Shown: one piece after another, positions 57,729 to 64,000 of the stretch
How the letters are laid out: each line of letters starts with the position of its first letter
Position numbering within the stretch: the first letter of the stretch is position 1
Source: Calliopum simillimum
Taxonomy: Eukaryota > Arthropoda > Insecta > Diptera > Lauxaniidae
Reading direction: 5' to 3'
DNA: 64,000 nucleotides
NCBI GenBank assembly: GCA_951812925.1
Contig: OX638370.1
Location: forward strand, 38,071,948 to 38,135,947
Position numbers and translations under genes: made by a program
The notes under the pieces: generated by a model
Told to the model about the DNA's origin: nothing
What the model saw: only the letters and a program-made list of their open reading frames with translations
The model's database searches: none

Positions 57729-58533
57729 CAGAAAAATTTTTCTCCACAATTTTGTAACACAGGAAATTTCCTAGGTAATGATGTAAAAAATGTTTTCGTT
57801 CAGCTCATAGCTTAGGAGATAACCCAATTTAAAAAGTTGTGCACAGTTTTTATATGTAAATGCTACGCAAAGTTCATATTAAAATATCTTACTTTTAAAA
57901 TTGCGAATACTCTTTAACGAGAAACCGTACAAAAAAATTTAAAGACCATTCATAAGATAATTGGATTTTGTATACAACGTATGAAATTTTTCTTGGAGCC
58001 ACTCATGGTCTAAAAGATATTCATCAAAAACCGTTAAGGTTTCGAAAATACTGGTTTTTGAAGGATATCTATGAAACGGAAAGTCATACGATAAAAAGCA
58101 ACAGCATCTAGAGCATTACAAGATCTACAAAAATAAGCCACATGTGTACACATTGAAGAACCCGTTTAGAAGATATTCAAAAAAAAAACCTTTAAATGGC
58201 AAAAATCCGGTTTTTATTGAATAACTTCTAAACGGTTACTTTAATGTGTACACATATGGCTTATTTTTTGTAGATCTTGTGATTCTCTACAAAACTGGTC
58301 CTATTGCTTTTTATCATATGACTTACCGTTTCAGAGATATCCTTCAAAAAGAGTATTCGCAATTTTAAAAGTAAGATATTTTAATATGAACTTTACGTAG
58401 CATTTACATATAAAAACTGTGCACAACTTTTTAAATTGGGTTATCTCCTAAGCTATGAGCTGCACGAAAACATTTTTTACATCATTACCTAGGAAATTTC
58501 CTGTGTTACAAAATTGTGGAGAAAAATTTTCTG
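57729..58533. repeat. 805-bp palindrome, nearly continuous hairpin
   Basis: CAGAAAAATTTTTCTCCACA at 57729 is inverted at 58533. Arms pair through GAAATTTCCTAGGTAATGAT and AAGTAAGATATTTTAATATG, and an inner pair near 58080-58320 continues to a centre near 58200. Confidence 0.9.
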
Positions 58534-59343
58534 ATGTTCCGATCTAGATCAAAAATACTGCTTCTATATCAACTAAGTACCTTAATTTGGTTTAACATTT
58601 TTACAGTGCCATATCCTGTTCGCTTCACTTTACCTGAAATCAAATCTTATTCATAAGTGTCAAATAGTTTCAGAGACATGACAAATTTGATTTTTTTAGA
58701 GGGAGGGGACGTGGCCCCCTCATTTTTTACAAAAAAATAATGTTTCCAGTGCGACTTACATATGTGATGCAAACCACGTGTAAACGATCAAGAAATTTGT
58801 TCATGGAATCCGATTTGGCTGAAAATTGGCATAAGTAGCATAGTGAGAAAAATTAGGTACTACCAAGTATAATTCAAAATTTTAAAAAATGGCGGAGATA
58901 TAGCACTTTGAAATTTTTAGGTTAGTTTTTTTTTGAGAAGCTATAACTTTAGTTGCATTTATCCAATTCTCAATTTTATGGTGTCAAATGATTTGGCTTG
59001 AAACAGGCTTTAAAATAAAAATTAGCAAAAATTATTATTTTACACTGAAAAAAAAATTTAAATGGAGTTTCCCAGATACGTAATTTTTGATATTTTTTAA
59101 TTTTCTTGCAAAAAAAGCTACAAGTGTAACTTACCAGTCCTCCAAAAATTGTAGTGGGATTGCCAGTGGTTCTCCAGAAAAACAATAAAATGTGGCTTCT
59201 ACCGCAATTTTTCAGTACAATTTTTTTGAATTTGAAATTTTTAATTAAACGTTAATTTGAATTTTAAAAAAGTGCGTTGGCACTTTCATCTTCTCTTCTT
59301 GTACAAGCTAAAATTGTATGTATGTTTATAAATATATATGTAT
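58534..59343. other. intergenic, no gene seen
   Basis: AT-rich, without recognisable coding or repeat structure. Confidence 0.45.
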
Positions 59344-59345
59344 TA

Positions 59346-60233
59346 TTGGGTGTACAACTTAAAAACCGGAATTTGACGGTGGATGTCCGTACTAACAAAT
59401 ATCGTGAAAGCTCGAACTTTATATATATGTCATTTTGAAGGTGCATTTGACAGCTGTCAAAATCAGTCAACAAAACAATTTTATCTTGTGTGCATCATTA
59501 TTATTTTTCACGATGAATAACTTCGAAAATTGGAGAAAAAGACAGCATTTGCGGGAGATTCTGTTGGGTCATTTTTTTGCAAAGAAAACTGCTGCCAAGA
59601 GTCATTTTTGCATCGGATCGTGACTGGGGATGAAAAATGGATCCATTACGACAACCCGAAACGCAACATTCATATATGAAGCCCGGACAACCAGTACCTT
59701 CCCAGCCAAAGGCAAATATCCATGGTGCCAAGGTAATGCTCTGTAATGCTCATAGGTGACCTCTATCGAACATAATTAATACGTTTGAAGCGTGCCATCA
59801 TCGAAAAACGCCCGGAAAATGCGACCAGACACGAAGCAATAATTTTTCATCATGACAACGCTCGGCCACATATTGCTGCCCCAGTCAAATATTACCTGGA
59901 AAACAACGGAAAACAACGGATGGGAAATTTTGCCTCACCCGCTTTATAGCCCAGACCTTGCACCATCAGACTACCATTTGTTCCGATCGATGCAGAATGC
60001 CCTATCAGGAATACGCTTCACTTAAGTTCAAGATATCGAAAATTGGATAGATTCATTTTTGGCCGCCAAGCCGGCGCAATTTTTTTGGGATGGAATTCAT
60101 AAATTGCCTGAAAGATGGGGAAATGTTGTAGCTTCCAATGGACAATACTTTGAATAAAATATATTGTAACATTTTTCCACAATAAGGCATCAAATTTCGC
60201 TAAAAAATTCCGGTTTTTAAGTTGTACACCCAA
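59346..60233 (+). mobile_element. non-autonomous mariner, second complete copy
   Basis: The same ends and interior as 14528-15417, 888 bp, flanked by TA at 59344-59345 and 60234-60235. Only scattered differences separate the copies. Confidence 0.95.
59511..60158 (+). pseudogene. mariner transposase with the same two deletions
   Basis: It starts [20 protein letters not shown] and continues [10 protein letters not shown] before jumping to the catalytic block. VMLC again abuts TGDLYRT. The reading frame differs slightly from the first copy because of single-base indels near 59578 and 59665. Inactive. Confidence 0.88.
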
Positions 60234-60235
60234 TA

Positions 60236-60627
60236 GACTGACCCAAAAAAACTAAAGGTGTTCCGATCTTAGGTGCTCAGCATTCAAAATGTTCGGTAGG
60301 GTCTAGAAACTACGTATGTAACTTTTGGTAAAAAAATATTGAGATTTAGCACTCGCGCAAGCTCGATAAGTAGCGCTGCCTTGACCGTACGAGAATGCGG
60401 TTCTTTCAGCCCGTGGAAATTGATAAAAAAGGATTGGAACAATTTTTTTTTCTGTCCTACTTTATGTTTTCGAAGTCGCTGAAGTCAATGGCATTGCCAG
60501 TTTTTGAAAAAGATTCCAAGATATTTAAGATATCTCTCTCAAAAAAAAAAAAAAAAATTTGAGATTTTTGATAGATTAAATTGCCACTAATCGTAGGAAA
60601 ATTTTTTATTTTTTTTTTCTCGGACAC
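60236..60627. other. intergenic, no gene seen
   Basis: AT-rich sequence; nothing recognised. Confidence 0.45.
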
Positions 60628-60638
60628 TAGTCTTGTAG

Positions 60639-61054
60639 CGAAACATGGCTTGTTACTGAACAACTAACAAACAAGCTGCAAGTATTCGTCAACAAATGCT
60701 TAAGGCGTATACTAAAGGTTTGGTGGCCTCGCACTATATCAAATGCCGAGCAACATCAAAAATGCAAACAGAAGGCTATAGCAAACGAGATCAAGCTGCG
60801 CAAATGGAGATGGATTGGTCACACTCTCCGCAAACCACACAGCGAAGTTTGTCGCCAGGCCCTTGAGTGGAATCCACAAGGCAGTAGAGGACGTGGTAGA
60901 CCCAAAACCAACTGGAAAAGGTCGTTGGAAAAGGAAATCCAAGAATCGGGAAAATCGTGGCAAGAGATCAAAGTCATCGCAAGGGATCGTGACAAATGGA
61001 GAGATTTCATATTGGCCCTATGCTCCTCCTAGGAGTTAAAGGAGAATACATACA
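60639..61054 (+). mobile_element. 416-bp 5'-truncated LINE insertion with 11-bp target duplication
   Basis: The body matches 12227-12650 of the intron-1 LINE. It reads [20 protein letters not shown], then the [21 protein letters not shown] and [11 protein letters not shown] motifs and [17 protein letters not shown], ending with a stop and ATACATACAT. The direct repeat TAGTCTTGTAG at 60628-60638 and 61055-61065 marks target-primed insertion. Its frames are better preserved than in the intron-1 copy. Confidence 0.93.
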
Positions 61055-61065
61055 TAGTCTTGTAG

Positions 61066-61853
61066 CCTAGATTGTGACAAACAAAATGAGTGGTCGCGCA
61101 ATATTTTTTGACAAAATCTTCTCGAGATATCGGCCGGACTGAACCGCCGTCCTGCCGTATTGCTGGGGATATCTGCCGATTTTACGCTATTTTCATTAAT
61201 TTTTGAGATCCTTCCTTGTACTTTCGACGTCGCTGGAGATGCGGGAACATTTATTTTCACGATAAAATGCAAGTGTTTCAATACATTCAAGATATTCCTA
61301 TGATAAATTTCCCTAGTGGGATTTCCAATGAAAAGCAGAACTAGCTCTAAAACCTCGACATAAATTTTCCGCGCATGATTCATCTGCAGCTAGTGATTTA
61401 TGACCATCGCGGTTTTCTTCTGGAAAGGTGCCAATGTGTCCCAAATTTTTTTATCTTCCACTGAAAAATTATAGTTTGCATAGTTTGTATAGTTGTTGAG
61501 TATCATCAAACTAATACTCGTGCAAAATTTTGAATTCCAAACCGAAGTGGTTCCCAAAATACGGAGTCGTGAAGTTCTAAAAAAGTATCAAAAAACTGTT
61601 AAGCTGACTAACATTAAAAGGATGTAACTTGGTAACCAATAAACATATTTCTAAAAAAGAAAAATAAAATCAAAGGTAATTGTATGGGCTCAGAGATGGG
61701 CAAAATTGTAACTTTTTGTGACTGATACTTTATTACTTTTGTATCAAGCATATTTTGTTACTTGATACAAAAGTAACAAGTAACTAAAAAAATTTTTGAT
61801 ACTTCATACAAAAGTAGCAATCTCATGAGTAACTATTGTTATTGATACATATA
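61066..61853. other. intergenic, no gene seen
   Basis: A small inverted motif (TACTTTTGTATCAAG and its partner) lies near 61735-61770. No coding call. Confidence 0.4.
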
Positions 61854-62222
61854 CAGTGGCGACAACGAATAATCGGACAGGCATTTTTTTTCTTTTTTTT
61901 TTGAAGTTTAAAGTTTTATAAATCAACCAAAACACATTTATTAAAAATTCAAGTATGAAGTTTTCTTGTAAATTTTATTTTAAGTAATATGAAAAAAAAA
62001 AAAAAATAACAAAAAGATTTATTTTCAAATGAAATATAACAAAAAAACCAAAACAATGCAAATTTTAAGGCGTCAACGAATAATCGGACAGCACTATAAA
62101 TTAGCAAAAAAGTCCCGATATAGGTATTAAAAAACCAAAAATCAATATTTTGTGGCGTAGCCTTTAGAGGTGACCACAGCCTGAAGTCGATTTGGCATGG
62201 ACTGGACCAAATTTGCACAGAC

Positions 62223-62700
62223 TTAAGGAGGAATTGCATTCCATTCATGGAGCAATGCTTCTTTGAGCTTGGCAATGGTAGAAAAATTTCTTTTATATAC
62301 CCTACGGGCCAACTCATCCCACAAATGCTCTATCACATTTAAGTCCGGTGCTTGTGGAGGAGGCTGTAAAAGTTTGGGGCAATGGTGTATCAACCACAGC
62401 TTTGCAACAGCAGATGTGTGCTTAGGATCATTATCCTGGTAAAAAGCAAAATTCTCCTTAATGTTCAGTTTTTCAGCACTTTGCTTTACGTTTTGCTTCA
62501 AAATGTTGAGATAGACAAATCTATCCATTTTACCATCTATTGGAGATTGCCCACCCCAGCACTGGACATGCAACCCCAAACCATCACAGATCCTCCTCCA
62601 TATTTCACGGTTGCACGAGTGTTTTTAGGGTCAAACTCTGTATTTTTTTGACGCCAGACATACATAACTTTAGGTAGCTTTATATAAAAATTTTCTATTT
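62223..62700 (-). pseudogene. Tc1-like transposase, C-terminal half
   Basis: The minus strand reads [20 protein letters not shown], then [19 protein letters not shown], and in a second frame FYQDNDPKHTSA (second catalytic Asp), WPPQAPDLNVIEHLWDELAR-like sequence here reading QPPPQAPDLNVIEHLWDELA (Asn-Glu region of the third residue), and LHEWNAIPP. A frameshift lies near 62560. The N-terminal DNA-binding half is absent. Confidence 0.88.
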
Positions 62701-62724
62701 TAAAGGTTTTATATACAGATGAAA

Positions 62725-62790
62725 GCAAATTTAACTTGCACGGTTCTGATGGTAGGCAGTATGTCTGGCGTCAAAAAACTGCCAACTGTT
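62725..62790 (+). pseudogene. inverted duplicate of a Tc1 transposase segment
   Basis: The plus strand reads [20 protein letters not shown], the motif around the first catalytic Asp. YVWRQK appears again on the minus strand at 62670-62650, so two copies face each other across ~90 bp. Confidence 0.8.
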
Positions 62791-62839
62791 ATTTATTTTT
62801 ATTTTGGTTAAATGGAACTTTTTAAATTTAATTAAAAAC

Positions 62840-63763
62840 TAGTAAGGGTGTAAAATTTGGCCTGGCCAAACATTAAATACCCTACACTGCAGTATTTTTC
62901 AAATTTTGCTCATATGGGAGGTGCTACGCCCTCTTGTCCGAGTTCACCCAGTTTTTGTTCAGAACTTGCATTTATAGTTTTTAGTGTCTGAGTAAAAACT
63001 TTTCTGGGTAAAGCGTTTGAAGCTTTTGCTTATATAGGAGGTACCACGCCCTCTTGTCCGAGTTCGCCTAGTTTTACCTTGGAGCGTGCATTTATAGTAT
63101 TTAGTATTTGAGTGAAGTTTGGTTGGGTTATCTCAAAAAACTGTTTCAGTATAGCATTTTGAAACTTTTGCTTATGTGGGAGGTGCCACGCCCCCTTGTC
63201 CGATTTCACCCAATTTTTGTTGAGAGCTTTCATTTATGAATTTTAGTATCTGAGTCAATTTTGGTTCGAATATCTCAAAAAACGCTTTCAGCATAGCGTT
63301 TTTCAGCATTTGCTTCTATGGGAGGTGCCACGCCCTCTTGTCCGAATTCACTCAGTTTTTTCTCAGAGCTTGCGCTTACAATTTTTAGTATTTATGCGTA
63401 TTTTGGTTGCATTGTCGTGAAAAATACTCCTAAAATTGCATTTTGAATATATTTTTTGTATGGGCGGTAGGCGTGTCCGTTGACCGATTTCGCTCATTTT
63501 CAATCCCCCGAGCTAACTTTGGTGACGGAGGCAGTGTACCAAATTTCATTGAATTATCTTGCTCAGTTTTCCCAAAAAGTGTATTTCAACACACAGCCAG
63601 CCACCCAGCCACCCAGCCAGCCAGCCAGACAGACGGACATGGTTATATCGACTCAGGAGGTGACGCTGATCAAGAATATATATACTTTTCTATATCTGCC
63701 ACGCCTCCTTCTCTGTGTTACAAACGGAAGGACAAAGTGAATATACCCTGGGTGTAGGGTATA
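62840..63763. mobile_element. non-autonomous element with ~135-bp GGCGTGGC repeats, copy 2
   Basis: The inverted relative of 42321-43063: it starts GTAAGGGTGTAAAATTTGGC and ends CCTGGGTGTAGGGTATAAAA. It has about four tandem units with TGGGAGGTGCCACGCCCTCT. An AGCC microsatellite at 63596-63628 matches the CTGG tract in copy 1. Confidence 0.8.
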
Positions 63764-64000
63764 AAAATAAATTTAGGTCTTGAAGTCCTTAGATAAGCTT
63801 TTTGAAAAATCCAACATATATTTTTAGGTATGCCACCTGGTTATTTTCTGGAATTTTGCTAAAATCATTGTTTTTGTACTTAATTCAAATTTTGACTTTA
63901 GGACACGCTCAGATAAATTTTTTTAAAACTATACAAAAACTTTTAGGGTTGCCACCTGATTTTTTTTTGTAAATTTTGCTTAAGCCATATATGTATTTAG
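63764..64000. other. window edge, no feature seen
   Basis: AT-rich, with a loose repeat of the GGTTGCCACCTG phrase (about 63830 and 63950). Confidence 0.4.

Larger units (their letters stand above)
61854..62795 (-). mobile_element. Tc1-like element, one end present, other end rearranged
   Basis: It begins CAGTGGCGACAACGAATAAT at 61854 after TA. A second, direct copy of CAACGAATAATCGGACAG at 62074-62092 gives the internal direct-repeat layout known from some Tc1-like elements. No matching end is seen near 62800, where a small inverted duplication occurs instead. Confidence 0.75.

Overview
The window reads as a piece of a higher-fly (Diptera) nuclear genome. It is AT-rich, with GT-AG introns, three insect-type protein-coding genes and a very heavy load of transposons and inverted repeats. 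A tephritid fruit fly is my best guess from the look of the proteins and repeats, but no search was run.

Layout. Positions 288-22.7 kb hold a seven-exon plus-strand gene for a Dbl-family Rho guanine-nucleotide exchange factor (DH-PH). Its spliced product is about 719 residues. Two introns (12.0 and 6.8 kb) are inflated by mariner copies, a LINE fragment, a pogo-like remnant and long palindromes. A decayed LINE RNase H fragment, a fold-back element and a terminus-to-terminus Helitron (24936-27505) follow. At 30.6 kb is an intronless secreted trypsin with its own TATA box; at 55.0-54.2 kb is a second intronless trypsin on the minus strand. Between and beyond these genes I see almost only mobile DNA: a hAT-type element with an 8-bp target duplication, a second Helitron pair of ends (35010-40231), several large palindromes, further mariner and Tc1-like relics, and a short LINE insertion with an 11-bp target duplication.

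Most interesting signal. A repeat family at 28.56-28.98 kb and 36.0-36.94 kb, with a relative at 35.1-35.9 kb, joins a tRNA-like module (A- and B-box-like) to a well-formed hammerhead self-cleaving ribozyme motif about 45-85 nt downstream. Three copies keep every core nucleotide with paired stems I and II; two more carry a one-base insertion at stem II, and a sixth is decayed. The palindromic copies place opposing ribozymes in one inverted repeat. This looks like a tRNA-promoted, self-cleaving SINE-like retroelement.

A second theme is non-coding palindromes with arms of 0.3-0.9 kb. Three (15.5-17.5, 38.4-39.4, 50.4-51.8 kb) plus one solo arm share related sequence in the same order. One lies inside the RhoGEF intron and would be transcribed as long hairpin RNA.

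The three host genes have no evident functional link: one cytoplasmic Rho regulator and two secreted digestive-type proteases, the latter with compact promoters.
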